Origin: Nereocystis luetkeana
Lineage: Eukaryota; Sar; Phaeophyceae; Laminariales; Laminariaceae
Reading direction: 5' to 3'
Length of the DNA stretch: 64,000 nucleotides
NCBI GenBank assembly: GCA_031213475.1
Contig: JARUPZ010000020.1
Location: forward strand, 5,753,858-5,817,857
Of this stretch, positions 34,332-46,800 are shown one piece after another. Positions within the stretch are counted from its first letter, which is position 1, and each line of letters begins with the position of its first letter. Under the pieces are notes generated by a model. The model saw nothing but the letters and a program-made list of their open reading frames with translations, was not told the DNA's origin and ran no database searches. The position numbers were made by a program, and so were the translations under genes.

Positions 34332-37300
34332 CTGGACGCTCGCTGCCCCCCCCTCTTCTGTGTACTCAAGGACGATATCATGGTAGGTTCCCTTGATGAG
34401 GTTGGCCAGAACCGTCCGCTCCTTGACTGCCCTTAGGTTTTCTGGACATGACGCACGATATTCACATACGGAGAACGAGGTACCATATGTGTTGTGGGCA
34501 CATTGCGCTCCCCCGGAGTTCGTTTTCGAAGGGAAGACTAATGGGTGCTCACGATACGCTCAGTAAAAAGTTAAACATTAGCACATCGTGCTTACTCAAG
34601 TTCTCATCCATGCATAACGCGCCAACTGCTGCATGGGGTAAACTACTATTTCTACCGCTATATGGCCGTCTCTACCGCTGCCACAGTTGGCCGGGGGGTG
34701 CTTTATGTTTTATAACTGTATCTACTATATACCACCACCACAAGCAAGCGCTCACAGCACACGGTAAATACCTGCCCATGAGTTAATAACCAACTTGTGG
34801 TCGAGAAATAGCCGGAAGCCCCCGTGGGCCCTCACGAAGAGGTGGAACGTTTCGCTCGAAGGAGCGAGAAGCTTTCCTTCCCATCGGGCGGACACGAGCC
34901 CGTGACCGAACGACGTCACCGGGTTTAGCCCCCAATTAAAGGACACCTGATGAGGCGAGAGCGTATGGGCCACGGGTGGGGAGGGGGAGGGGGCGGGGGC
35001 ATTGGAAAGGGATAATCAGGACTACTATTCGTACCTAAATCTATGCGACACTGCCCATATCACACGAGAAAACATCGGGAAAAACGTTCATATACAGCAA
35101 CAACGATTGAGGCTCCGGAAGCGGGTGTACCCAACATCATGCATGGCCGTAGTGGTATGACCATAGAACCTCGCAACCCAAAAATGCCGGGACGGAGCAC
35201 GTCCGGTTGTCAACGACCAGGCAGGCATCGCTAGCACCAAGCGCGAAGCGCCATGATGTATTCGACGAGTCGCGTGGCGGGTGAACTGCATCATGCTGAG
35301 AACCGCTTGGAAGGCGGAGTTTCGTGCATATAGATGACCGCGTCGAATTCATTGACTTGTTTTCCGGCGTGGCCATGGGGGGAGAAACTGTTTTGTTAAT
35401 GCAACTAGCAGCGGCGAAAAATGAAGACACAGGCTGTGAAACCTTCGTGTTCAACCGACAAGAAGTGAACGGACTGACCGCAACATCTAATGCTCAATAT
35501 CATATGGTGTTGGGCCGCCCAATGTCACTCAGAGACTGATATAAAAAGTACCAAACTATCATGCGGCTCTGCTGACATACTGTCCAAGACGTTCAAGATT
35601 GCGGGGTGTCTGATCTGTCCTTGATAAAGTGCCGAATACGCTGCAGAGCGGCATCGTAGCCTACGGCAGCGACCCACAAGGAAACGTTGATGAGCGAAAG
35701 CATGGCGGAAAGTCCAAATATGCTATCGGGCATGGGTACGTACTTATGCCCTAACATACATAGAAACCAACTGTATCATATTAGGGGGATGCTTTGTGTT
35801 TGGGCTCTGTAGCCCGCTCCTGCAGCAAGGTTTGCTTGGATTGTACGCATCAACGCCATACACCCGCCCGTACATCGTGTACCCGCGTTGCCAGGTATTC
35901 CCTCAAGGTGCGCTCTCTCTAAGCCGCGGGGCGGGGCCGCCTCACCTCTGGGTCGATCTTGTGGACAATCGGGGTACCCACCAGCCACTGGTTGTCCCAG
36001 AACTTGGCATCCAAGCCACCAGAGAGCAGCTGTGTCACTGAGGCCTGTGATAGAGCCGAAACGTAGACAGAATGAGAGTTCAGCAACATGTAGAGTTTTG
36101 TGTGCACCCATTACACGTCGTGGAAAACAAACTACGTGGAAACTCATCCTTTGCCCCACGACGCACGGATTTCATCGTTCTTGCTCGATATATTCCATAG
36201 CCAACGCTCGCTCGTCGCATCCTATAGCGGTCGGCACCCAAAGCAATGCGGTGTGCCCGGTCGCCACATGTTCTCCTTGCGCGCATAATAAAGATAGTGT
36301 CCCGCTGAGTGTAAATATACAGCTTAACCCAGGAAAAGCGACCGACCCGAGGGCAACCCAGTATACTTCAATGCCGGCAGTACTATTATAGAAGAACGAT
36401 ACACCAGACACCAGGCATGCTACTTTGTACACGTGAGGTTGTACTGTTCTTCACCTCGTGGGGTCCGGAACCGGGAGCCACGTATGAGGTGAGATACCGT
36501 CCGGGTTTAAGGACTTCCTCGTCCTCCACAAACGGATACCTTGTCCCGGCACCACCAGAAGGGGATGTACCGACCTCAACGGCGTCCGCGTGGTTGCCCG
36601 CAGTGTCACTGTACCACAGAAGCGTTTTGACGAACAGTTGGGGGTGGCATGCATGTCTGTTTATACACGTTTTTGCTACGCAATACATTCGCTTTGCACG
36701 GGTTCGCAGTTTATTTTCTTTCATCCTTTGGTCTCATATGTTTCGGGGAGCAGGACTCCTGGAGCGCGTTTCATTTAGTTGTCTGAGCGTAAACATCAGG
36801 TGCATTTGGATTTTATGTGACCATCTAAGTGAACCTTGTATTTGCGATCAGACTGGTGTACATCTTCCGGCGTGGTGAGTCCTACCTCCGTGCGTGATAT
36901 GCATGTTCAAAATTAAACGTTGCTCAACTGCACATCATACGGGAGTAGAGTTTCTTCAGATGCAGTAAAACGTGCTTCAGCCGGACGCCACAATGGCAAG
37001 AAAGCGTTACTCTTCGGAATTCTCCTAACGACAAAAAAACAAGGTTCGTGCTTCAATCCCCCGGCTTTGTCATCCGAAACAGAGGCACTACGAGAAGCGT
37101 AGCAGCACGGGCTAACCTCCGAGCACGTGGTATTCATGCACACCCCTTTCTCTTATAAACGTATGTGCGCCAGCTACAGTCGCTTGGCGTCCAGGCGTAT
37201 ACGGGCCAATGAATCGGGGGTGATGCGGTGCGCCAAATCAAGCTTCGAACTTCAATCCATCCCTTTTGTTGCTGTTTAGGTTACCGTAAACAATGCAGCG

Positions 37301-40300
37301 AAATTCCACGCGAAACCATTCGCCAAGCGCAAGCGACAATTCACCTCTCGAACGGGAACGGTCCCGGCGGTAGCGGTAGAGGTATCGGGCACATCTCGCC
37401 GTCGACACGAGGTGCGTAGACCGCCACGCCACCATCCGCTTCCCACTCTTGGGAGCCATCCGCGTTGGTGCGGAAAAGCTCCGTGAAAAAGATGTCGCTT
37501 CCTGGGCGTGACAAAGAATACCAAGTACACAAGGGAGGACAACAAGCATGTTCACATCTCGGGCAATCTACAGCTGCCAATCGCAGCTGGGGAGGGGCGT
37601 AAGAGGAAGCGCTATCAAATTTACCCCCCAGTGAACAAAGTCAAGAGGTTTTAAAAGAAGTAACTCGCACAAGGACTGCACGAGTTGCTGCCTCCCCAAG
37701 AATGTTGAAACAAACGAATGACCGAATAAGTGCCGCTGAATAGCGGATCGTGTAAAGCTGGTTTGGGGCAGGCAAACGACCGGCAGTGACTGCCTGTGGG
37801 CTAAAAATACCGTTTGCGAACTAGGAATACCAGGACATTTACGCCTCCCTCCTTGCGGACGACAAAAACAACTCAAAAATACATACCAGGGTATCGTGGA
37901 AAGGAAGCTCCGGAAAAACAAAGCAGGTCCGAGGTAAAACTACCAAGGCTTTTCATGGTGTGTTGCTCGCTCAAAACGTACGGCGCGATGCCGATTGATA
38001 CTGCTATTCAAAAAGCAATGTCGCAGTGTGGCGTGGCGTGGATGTGCGGTGCGATCATCTGTTCAATAGGCGGCTTCTTACGGTGCGGTGGACGATGCAC
38101 TGTACAAAACTCAGGTGCATTTCGCGGTTTACCGTAGAGCTAAACTGTACCCGGAACGCAACCTATATTGCGGCTCTCGGCGCTTTCGCCTCCACCAGCA
38201 GACAGGACTTGCAGTATATAACATTGTACGTACTTCACTCAGCACGTGCCCATATGACCGTGTAGCGGAACGATACAAGCGTCAGCCATAGACTGGGCGA
38301 TAAAATGGGCCTGATGATTATTGTAGCGAGCATTATCTTGTGACCTGAATACTAAACGACAAAATATGCTTGTCGGTCACAACACCATCGTAAGCGCCGG
38401 AACGTTTCAAGGGAAACCATAATAAACTTGAGCGAACCGATCCCGGCATGAAACAATATCAAGCCACCACAAAAGAATAATGCACTCACCTCCCGTTGTG
38501 GGCTTGCCGTCATCAGTGCGAGCATTGACGTAGAAACTGGTGACCTGTCCCTGTGTGGTGAGCCCCCCGTGTGGTAGGCAGCATCGAGCAGCGGGGGGAT
38601 GTGAACGTATTCAGGTCGCGGATGTTTTGCTGCGGACTATTTCAAACAATAACACCGCCACGAGAAGAAAGACGATGGTGCTCGGCGCGCCCCAAGGGAC
38701 AGCGGACCCGGTAGCTGTTGCTAAACAGTGCAAGTTGGCCGTGACCGCTGGCACGCCTCCACGGCTTCCTTGGTGCTAACGCCGCCTACGAGCGCGCTGA
38801 GCGCACACATTTCATTTCAATTCCTCAACGGCGCATGATTTAGTATTAATAACAGCCCTTGACGCGTTCGGCTCCGTACAAGCCCTGGCGGTTCGCGCTA
38901 TTGACAGCACCTCCGCGCATTCAGCATCCCACAAGAACGATATTTGTGTAACCTAGCCACGGCGCTTCATCTGCTAATACGCCTGGGAATGGATTCGTGT
39001 TAGTACCTGAAAACAAAAACGAAGAATGTCGCATGGTAGAGATCTGGGATAACATATATATAGCAAATCAACCAAATCCGTGACGGGGGAAAAAAACTCT
39101 TTGCCACCAAAACAAATGATCGATGATGCTCCCTCCCGACACAAAAAAAAAGCGCTGTGCGGGGTCAACGTCGCGGCGTCGAGCTAGAAGCTGAAAATAA
39201 GTCAGCATTGCTTTTTGCTCAAAACGTTCTGCTGGACAGCGCACAACCAAACCCAGACCGTAGGGTAGCAGCGTAGACACGGACGCGCGAGCGTGAACGA
39301 TTCGCACGTTTCTGGTAGGCCCATGGGATTGGCGGCCGGCAGCACGAGAATGCTGCCCCCCCTGTGAAACATTTATTGTACAGATAAAGTCGCAAGCTAT
39401 GTGGTCCTGGTTTATTGCTGTTGGGCGCGTGCAAGCAACAAGAAGAATCTACCCACACACAGCTATCGATAGTCGGCTGCGTGCTGCTATACTGCACTTC
39501 GCCGAGACCGGGATTTCGACGGCGCTGCCCGCATTCTGTGGAAGCGCGCCACACCTCTAGCTCACGGGCAAGTTGTTGCTGTGCGTGCAGCTGGGCTTGA
39601 GCCTTGCGGCCAAGGCTGCATGCACTACTCGCCTGAAGTTCTGCATGATGTTGCTGTATGCACTCGTACGTACCTACTACTCTATACGGAAATGTAAGGA
39701 ACCGTTCATTTTCATATTTATACTCGGACGGTCCCTACACTTCCGGACAGAGTGGTACGGTAGTTTTTTTTAATTCCATCATTTTCTCAAGTGAGGCCGC
39801 CGTGTCATGCGTGCATCTGAACGCTAGGGGTGACTCGCTTCCTGCTGCATCAAGGCCCGATCACAGATGGTCTTCGCTGTAGCGATGGTGCCGGATGTGA
39901 TGACAATCGCTCGGCGTGTGGCCGCGTTCATGTCTGGCATCGTTTTCCCGATACAATGAAGACTGGTCGTCCTTATTTTTTCCTTCTTCATCTCGGGATA
40001 TTTGTCGAATTTCCTATCAACAGTTGACGTATCAAAAGAGGGTCAACTTTGGAGCAAATTTCTTGTCGGTTACTTGTCGGGTTCAAGCGCGGGTTGCATT
40101 GCTGTGCGCACAAAGCCCTAGCAGAGGGGATGACACATATTTTTTCTTTAGTATTGTCGAGTAGTTCTCCCCTGAAGACCAAGAACGAATAGAACCTGAA
40201 GAAAACGTTTTTTTCAGCATATTTCCAATCGTATAGAAAATAATCTGCAGATCAATTCATAACCGGCCATCCCCTCTTTCTCCATCGACTGGGTGCGTTT

Positions 40301-41236
40301 GTCGAACGCGATAATCCCATTCGTTTCCTGTGTCGAGTAATCACTTATTTGCTGCAACCGTGAATGTATTCTAAAACCAAGTGATTAGGGTGGTGCCAGA
40401 CTAGTCTAGAAAAAAAAATGTTTTGTTTCAACGGTTTGTTGAATAGACTAGACATTTTGTTACGTCTAACACGAATCCATTCCCAGGTCTAGCAGTAATA
40501 ATCAGAACGTCCATTTATCCATAGAGCGAATATGAATATTCAGAACAAAGCTGGTACGAGCTCTATAGTTTGGCGCACCTCTTGGATTTCATCAACACTG
40601 TCATCCCCGGCGTTGCCGCCGTGAAGAACTCCGCGGGTGACGACGGTCTCCACGGGGGACGCCTGGCACTCTGATCGTTGAGCAGACACAGGAATGTCCC
40701 GGCCGATCGCGCTGGGTGGCAGCACCTATTAATAATCATAATCGAATCATGGCCACATAACGTGCTCGGTCAGCTGCAGACAAACGTTGCTGAGTGAGGA
40801 CTACCTGGTGTATTGTCACTGCAGATGCGATATAAGTTTTGAATGCCAGCACATTGTAGTGTTCGATTCAAATCGAAAACGATATTATTCCGGACTATCC
40901 ACGATAATCAGGTACAGTCTCAATCGTGCAAGAACTGTGATATTTGCAGAGTCTGATGAAAGCACGGTGCGTGGACCCAAGGTCTGACAAAGGGGGGAGC
41001 TACGTAGCTGTTAGCAGCATGGACGTGCGCCTGATACCTGGACACAAATCCAAAAAGGAGTACCAGTGCATTTTACAACGCTCAATGCTTGTGTTTTGTT
41101 TCTCCTACTTACTACTATTAATACGTTGCCTACACGCACTACTACGTTGTCTACGTCTGTCGCTGTATTCTTCACGATCAACGCCAGTCGCAGGTCCCTG
41201 CCTGTGACCACTGGTTCGTCAAATCGCTCAAAACAT
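34332..41236 (-). CDS. Large filamin-repeat plus PA14-domain protein (partial gene)
   Basis: Exons joined in phase: 41140-41236, 40579-40725, then (after a gap where I could not place exons) 38490-38550, 37345-37501, 36455-36608, 35946-36044, 34772-34946, 34332-34441. Exons 38490-38550 plus 37345-37501 begin a filamin-type repeat (VTSFYVNARTDDGKPTTGG, then SDIFFTELF). Exon 36455-36608 adds DTAGNHADAVEVG and KPGRYLTSYVAPGSGPHE, the familiar 'PG-Y-v-Y-p-sG' strands. The PA14 domain follows: GGLDAKFWDNQWLVGTP (35946-36044), FNWG, VSARWEGKLLAP and FRLFLDHKLVINSW (34772-34946), and GTYHDIVLEYTEEGGAA (34332-34441). PA14 and filamin repeats are typical of extracellular carbohydrate-binding or adhesive proteins; the role here is inference. 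The start and the continuation below 34332 were not found. Confidence 0.75.
35122..35358. repeat. Dispersed repeat, member 2, in the PA14 intron
   Basis: Inverse-orientation relative of 4998-5230. It lies in the intron between PA14 exons 35946-36044 and 34772-34946. Its minus-strand frame matching CLPGR and DVLRPGI...RGSMV is broken by stops, so it is a decayed copy here. Confidence 0.8.
38558..40578. other. No placed exon; likely intron of the filamin/PA14 gene
   Basis: A few GC3-rich minus-strand stretches (for example RRAIVITSGTIATAKTICD near 39850-39930) could be exons, but I could not place both splice sites with matching phase. Confidence 0.35.
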
Positions 41237-41353
41237 CTGCGAGATATACGGCGAAGCCATTAAAGAAAACAAATGAATGCCTGTTCTTCGCTGTATTAAG
41301 CTAGCCTGCACCTGGTGGGTGGCATGCCCGTTGGCACACTATTAATAACCGAC

Positions 41354-41582
41354 CTGCGCAATGCGTAATTCGTCCCTGCGACCCCTCGGCACGAAGGCGC
41401 TTCGGTGCTTCTTATGCGAGACGGCCGCCCTCAGGCCTGAGGCCGTGTTGGAGAAAGAGGCGCTCCACGGGCCGATGGTGGAGGCCTCAGCATCCTCGCC
41501 GCTTCCAATGGCAGGGACTACGAAAAAAACGTTAGGCACGGGAGGTGGGGGGGGGGGGTTGGCCGACGCCTGGTGATGCAGG
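41354..41582 (-). CDS. Candidate Pro-rich exon upstream of the filamin/PA14 gene
   Basis: Acceptor with a strong pyrimidine tract ending TTCCGGCAG just above 41582, donor GTCGGT at 41353. The frame codes a Pro run then VPNVFFVVPAIGSGEDAE, with strong G/C third positions. Its end phase (0) does not fit the next exon at 41140-41236, which needs phase 2, so either the donor or the membership is wrong, or the C homopolymer length is in error. Part of this exon is also copied in the foldback at 41667-41921. Confidence 0.4.
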
Positions 41583-41666
41583 CTGCCGGAATACACAAAA
41601 AAAATGTTTTGCCTTTACTCTGAAGACCTAAGTTTCAAAAGCGAACGAGGGTACTCATCAACCTAA

Positions 41667-41921
41667 TGGGGAGTCCGGCAGACAGCGACGAGCCGCCCCC
41701 CCCCCCTCTTATGCACCCAACGTTTCGTATACTTTGAAAGGCGGCGTCATATGAAGCAGTGAGAACGCCGAGGCCACCACCGTCGACATTCGACGGTGGT
41801 GGCCTACGTGTCCTCGCTGCTTCCTATGGCGCCGTCTTATAAACCAAGCAAAACATTGGGTGCGGGAGAGGGGGGAGATGTGGTCGATCGGCTCGTCGCG
41901 ACGCAGTCTGCCGGACTCCCC
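41667..41921. repeat. Foldback (inverted repeat) derived from the neighbouring exon region
   Basis: Arms 41667-41786 and 41790-41921. The centre, 41772-41804, is a perfect 15-base inverted repeat around a 3-base loop (GGCCACCACCGTCGA / TCGACGGTGGTGGCC). The arms then diverge but both end in CTGCCGGACTCCCC or its complement. A third, direct copy of the right arm is at 41476-41591 inside the candidate exon. Confidence 0.85.
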
Positions 41922-42598
41922 AAAACCCGTGGCTATAAAATGGCAGGAGCGACCGAGGGTGCGAATCAACCGAATCCGTAGACCCCACTAAAGGGTGCGC
42001 CATCCACCCTGGGGCTGCGTTGGGGGGAGAGGGAGGCACTTCGTTACTTTTATTGATGGAGGTTGTGGCTCTCTGTGATAGTTTTAGCACTGCAGATCCG
42101 ACAATCGAGATTGGTGCCAGGCGCAGGCAGCACAAAACGCTACCAGGTGCATTGCCAACTTGATGTCACACACAACAGACCGCATCAACACGAGAAAGAA
42201 AAATACATGATGGCCCCAAGAAAAGCAACTGCATATCGGAGCGGATTTGAAACGGGGGCATGGGCTTCGCGGTGTGGACACTGCTTTTACAGAGTAGCGT
42301 GAAGAAAGAGGGGCATACTTTTTGTTTCACATCATAAGCTCGTAGCGACAACAGCGTGAACGATCTCCGTGCCGCCTCCGGCATCAGGGATCAGATAAAC
42401 AAACACTATTGATCACATAGTTCGTATGCGGACTACAGTACGACACCAAGGTAGGCTCATATGCCACACTGAGCGATACCAGGTACCAAGTACGTATTGG
42501 TAGACAGATTTGGGGAGGTGCATACGTAGCTATCATACGGGGAAAAAACGGCTATCGACTCCAGCACAACTGCCACCAGCTTAGCATAGACGTGCATC

Positions 42599-42832
42599 AT
42601 GTATGAAGTCCTAGAAAAGCCTTGGGGTCGTATTGATAGAGTTCTGCATGCTATGGTCGCGAGCGCAGGGAATGCCCTTGAAACGGTTTCGCTGACAAGC
42701 TTAAAACTAGAGGGGGTCTCACTTATTTCCATTGATACAAGTACGAGTAGGTACGACAAACATGTTCCTCGCTCCATCTTAGCCGGCGATTTGGAAGCGT
42801 TTGCCTACAATCGAGATGCCGCAGTGATGTAG
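42599..42832 (+). CDS. Hypothetical open frame
   Basis: 77 codons from MYEVLEKPWGRIDRVLHAM to DLEAFAYNRDAAVM and a stop. The composition is protein-like, but the opposite strand has an equally long open frame (42457-42777), so strand and reality are both uncertain. Confidence 0.2.
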   Translation: MYEVLEKPWGRIDRVLHAMVASAGNALETVSLTSLKLEGVSLISIDTSTSRYDKHVPRSILAGDLEAFAYNRDAAVM

Positions 42833-42987
42833 CGTATTTCGATCCAGTTTGCTGGCTGGCGTGATATTCTCTGCTACGACCGTCGGGCAGAAGGCCACCC
42901 CCGACCGATCACGATCACAGCCCACGGGGGGCGTCACATCTTCAATATTGAACACCGCTTCAAAAAGAAACGACTCACAGAACAATC

Positions 42988-43431
42988 ATGCTCCTGCAGT
43001 ATCGCTATGAAACCGGATCACACCGCAAAAATGAGCGGAATCGTTCTGTGATGCCAATATATGATAATAATACTCCGAATGAATCACCTGGCTTCGCCTC
43101 GGGAAGCGCGGGGAAGTCCCTTACGTCGAAGCCTCTTCCTACTGCGCTCGAAATCTGTCGAAAGATGAACGCACGCGGGGAGCGAGCGTGTTTTGTTCGG
43201 GTGTTCCATCAGCCGCCCAGTTGTTACATCGTACCTGGTATGTATGATACGTATGTACCGCCGTATAATCATGCGAGTAACGTTCGATGTTTCTACGATA
43301 CCATACCATATAATACCAATACCAGTACGGAATGCTCGAGAGGCGCAATAATTTCTTTCGGCTTTCGGAGGGCGGATCTCAACTACGATACTGCTGTATG
43401 CCGTGTCTCCAGACCTATCTTCGCTGCGTAA
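42988..43431 (+). CDS. Hypothetical open frame, possible exon
   Basis: A 147-codon frame. The part from SPGFASGSAGKSLTSKPLP to RVFHQPPSCYIV has G/C-rich third positions and is followed by a possible donor GTATGT near 43240. The downstream part looks like read-through. No family recognised; nothing in the neighbourhood supports a function. Confidence 0.25.
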   Translation: MLLQYRYETGSHRKNERNRSVMPIYDNNTPNESPGFASGSAGKSLTSKPLPTALEICRKMNARGERACFVRVFHQPPSCYIVPGMYDTYVPPYNHASNVRCFYDTIPYNTNTSTECSRGAIISFGFRRADLNYDTAVCRVSRPIFAA

Positions 43432-43605
43432 GGAGGAGCGCGCAGCGAGTGCTTTTCACGCGAACGCTTGATTCCTCCTGGCACCTGCGGCACCGGCACC
43501 AGCTGTTGCTACGACGATCCCTCTGGTGGCAACGGAGCTACTCGTACATACCTGGTAGGTATCATAGTGGTGCTCGTTTACGATCAAGAACGTTCTTCAT
43601 TCTAC

Positions 43606-43665
43606 ACAACAACAGCAGCAGTTTCAACAACCGAGCTATCGCAACAACAGCAGTAGCAGTAGCAA
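43606..43665. repeat. CAACAGCAG-type imperfect trinucleotide run
   Basis: ACAACAACAGCAGCAG and later CAACAACAGCAGTAGCAGTAGC; interrupted, and not clearly coding. Confidence 0.85.
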
Positions 43666-43692
43666 TTCCGAGCCAGCAAAAAAGTCACTTAC

Positions 43693-43871
43693 CATGGGCC
43701 GGACGGCACGTAGTCCACCGAGCCCGACGTGTCCCATAGCACGGCTGACCTCGTAGATTACGGTTTCGTGGCCGACGTGTAGGCCGACTTGGAACAGCAG
43801 CGATGCTGTCGCGGCAAATACCGTAACAGCATGCCGCATCATCCCCGCTCGAATCCCCGACATGGCACTTG
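43693..43871 (-). CDS. Candidate exon with hydrophobic segment, unknown protein
   Basis: Acceptor CACCACACAG just above 43871 and a near-consensus donor GTAAGTGA just below 43693. The frame reads MSGIRAGMMRHAVTVFAATA and continues with a hydrophobic stretch (ASLLFQVGLHVG) and VIYEVSRAMGHVGLGGL. A further minus-strand frame near 43440-43530 (GIVVATAGAGAAGARRNQAF then stop) could be its last exon, but a plus-strand Cys-rich frame there (CGTGTSCCYDDPSGG with donor GTAGGT at 43554) competes. A minus-strand frame near 44390-44440 (CEIPRALPPVQIAKFL) could be an upstream exon. Family unknown. Confidence 0.4.
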
Positions 43872-46800
43872 CTGTGTGGTGATCTCGAACGCTGCCGCTT
43901 CACAGGCGGACCACCCCTGAGACAGGATGGCCCGCGAAGAGTAAGAGCCGCCCGGTTGAGCAACTCTTCCCAGCTCGTGCCGCTCTAAGCGGCTCCGGTA
44001 TCTTTGTCGTTGTTTGTTGCCTTTCAAAAAAACATTTCAGTTCATCTCCGCTCCGCGGGGTTGTTATGTACAGTAGAGCATGCCTCATATTCACAACGAA
44101 ACCCCTTGCTCGGCTGAAAAAACAAAAAAAATGCTCCCTGTACGAAACAGCGAGGACGAAAGGGAGTGTGGTCTCAAGGTAGACACGCGTGCGGTCGCGG
44201 TATACTGCGCCTCTCTCCCTGGAATTGAGCAAGGTACTGGCTACTCGGTTGTGCGTCATTTCGTCGGTGCACCTGGTGTTGGTTCCGGCCAAGCAGCATC
44301 AACTTTGTTCTGCTCAAGGAGCACAGCAGCAGTGCTTTGCATCCATGGCCGGTCTCTCTGCGGACGAGACGTGAGATATCGCCACTGCAAGGAACTTGGC
44401 GATCTGGACTGGCGGCAGCGCTCGTGGAATCTCGCACATGATGTCGGTTCGTGCGGGGATACACGCGTATAAAACTAAGGTGCGGATGGCACAGCAGTAG
44501 AAGCAGCAGCATCTGCCAATAGTGCTGTTGATGTCTGCCGCTGTGTGTCAGCTGTGGGCTGTGGGCTGTGGGTGGGCTGTGCAGTATGGGTCTCCTTCTG
44601 AATTTTGAATTCTTGAATTTTCAAGATTATCGGCCTTGTTGGACGAAATTTGAAATTTGTATTTTTTCCACCACGCTCTGATGTATATACGGGCACCTGG
44701 TACCAGGTACCACAGGTATTCGATACGTACGTATTCAACCATTGCACATTACGAGTATCAGGACCGGATTGGGGACAGGGTCGCTGCTGCTGTACCAGGT
44801 ATGTATTAGGTCGTATCATAGGTACAATTAATAGTTGTGTGGACGTATGCGTTGTGCACGTATGAACATGCACCGGCAGACCTACTGGGAACAGATCTTT
44901 ACGACAAGGACGGTGTTGCTTGGTTTTTACATACCAGGTACCTGGTATAAGGATATACGGACCACGACCCTTATCTTTAGATACCACCCCACCACAGGAA
45001 ACCAACCACCCCGGTGATAAAACTAAACTAAACTCGTTCATGTATACTTGCAACATGGCCATTATCACGTGGCCCCAGGGTTGGTATGATTAAAGTAGTA
45101 GTCGCCATGATCGTTCTGTGTGGCGTGTTTCACTCGCCCCAAGGAATAAGCTTCGGTGATGTGCTATGGAGCTGAAGTAGAGCCTTAGAGCAGTAAATCA
45201 GTACGTACATAGAACTACATATTTAGATCACAACCCCTGAGCGTGCTCGGTTGGTGCATCCCTGGCCTCTCAGAGCTCCCACTTCCAAACCACCACCTTT
45301 CATTACTTGCCGGACCTTTCCAGCAGTTCTTTGTTTTCTCGGTCCTTTCTTCCTTTTTTCTTCTTTCGTCTCGTGTGCGTGCGTGACCTTTCCAGCAGTT
45401 CTTTGTTTTCTCGGCCCTTGCTTCTTTTTTTCTTCTTTCGTTTCGTGTGCGTGCGTGTTCTCCGAGCACGGCATCGCGGGAGGACCCGGCACCGTCGCGG
45501 GTGTCAGCGGGTGCTGGCGGGTAGAGGGGGGGTTGCAAGGAGCGCGGTCGCCGCCTTCGTGCCTAGGCGTCGCGTTTGCCTCGAGACACGAGGGATGCAT
45601 GAACGGGCTTTGTCTGGCTTCGATTTATGATTGTTGATAGAGTATGTACGAGTTATAAAGGTCGTTCGGGAGGGCAAGATAATATTCAAGCGGTGCCTAT
45701 TTTTGCGACCACGCTAAATTTGAAAGAGGGAGGTGTGCAGTTTGAACACCAACGTTATCGAGCTGGCGAACGACGGCCACGGTGAGCACCGGGCTTCACG
45801 CGAGGCGGGCGACGGGGCTGATTGGGGCAGAGAGTGATAAAAGCTTTCCCTGGACCGAATCGGTAGCGAGGTGGTCGCGAGAGGGGCGGGCGGCGTACGA
45901 GGCTGAGAGAGAAGTCCTTCTGTGCGATTTGTTTCTTTTCTTCTTTCTTCTTTTCGACCGGGTGTAAGGTGTTCCAATCAGGCAGAAAAATATTACACGA
46001 GAGGGGACGGGGATTTTTTTTCCTTCCGGACTTTTTGGTTTTATTTTCATTGTTTTTGCTGCTGTGCCGTGCTGTGCTTTCGCTTTCTTCGTACATGCAG
46101 TACAGACATAGAGCATATCGAAAGAAGAAAACAAGTACAGACAGTAGTACCCTACCTGGGGTATGTACGTACGTACGACATCCGCGACGCGAAGCGTATA
46201 TGTGGCATCCAAGCTGACGTCGGAGCTGTTTTTTCCTGAAGCATGGCGGCGGGACTCTTGGCATTATCTAGTCGCCGGTTTGCAATTACGATCCTTGAAA
46301 AAGCTAAACTCAATCGTGGACCTCTGTTCGCTTCGCATAATTTGATGTACTTTTTTCCTTCCTGAGCGAGCGTAGCGGGCGGCGTAGGCCGCCCGCGGAG
46401 CGAAGCGCCTTGTAACACCTATTTAACGCCTTCGGGGCCCGGAGATACCGACCAAAACAACGGTAAGTTGTTCTGGGCTATCAATTACTACCTGTTAACT
46501 ATTAATGGTACCAGGTACGAATACCTGTATTAGGGGCGTTATTAACCGGACGTTTTTTTTCGCGTTTCGAGGGAAAATCCCGGATTACCTGTTTTTTTCG
46601 CGTTTCGCGGGATTTTTTCAGCCCTGGCGAAGTACCTAAAACATAATTTCCCGTATCGCAGAAAAGTCTCTCATCGTCGCAGAACATCGGGCAGGTGCAC
46701 CGTGTGAACCGTGTGCGCAATGCCACCACTCGGCACTGTACAGGATAGATCATCAGGGTCATCCCCAGGGTCGTTCCCAGGCCGTGGCTGGTCGTAGAAA

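Noticed and set aside
36417-36878. 153-codon plus-strand open frame
   Set aside because: Antisense of the filamin-like exon 36455-36608, which has phase-matched splice neighbours on the minus strand.
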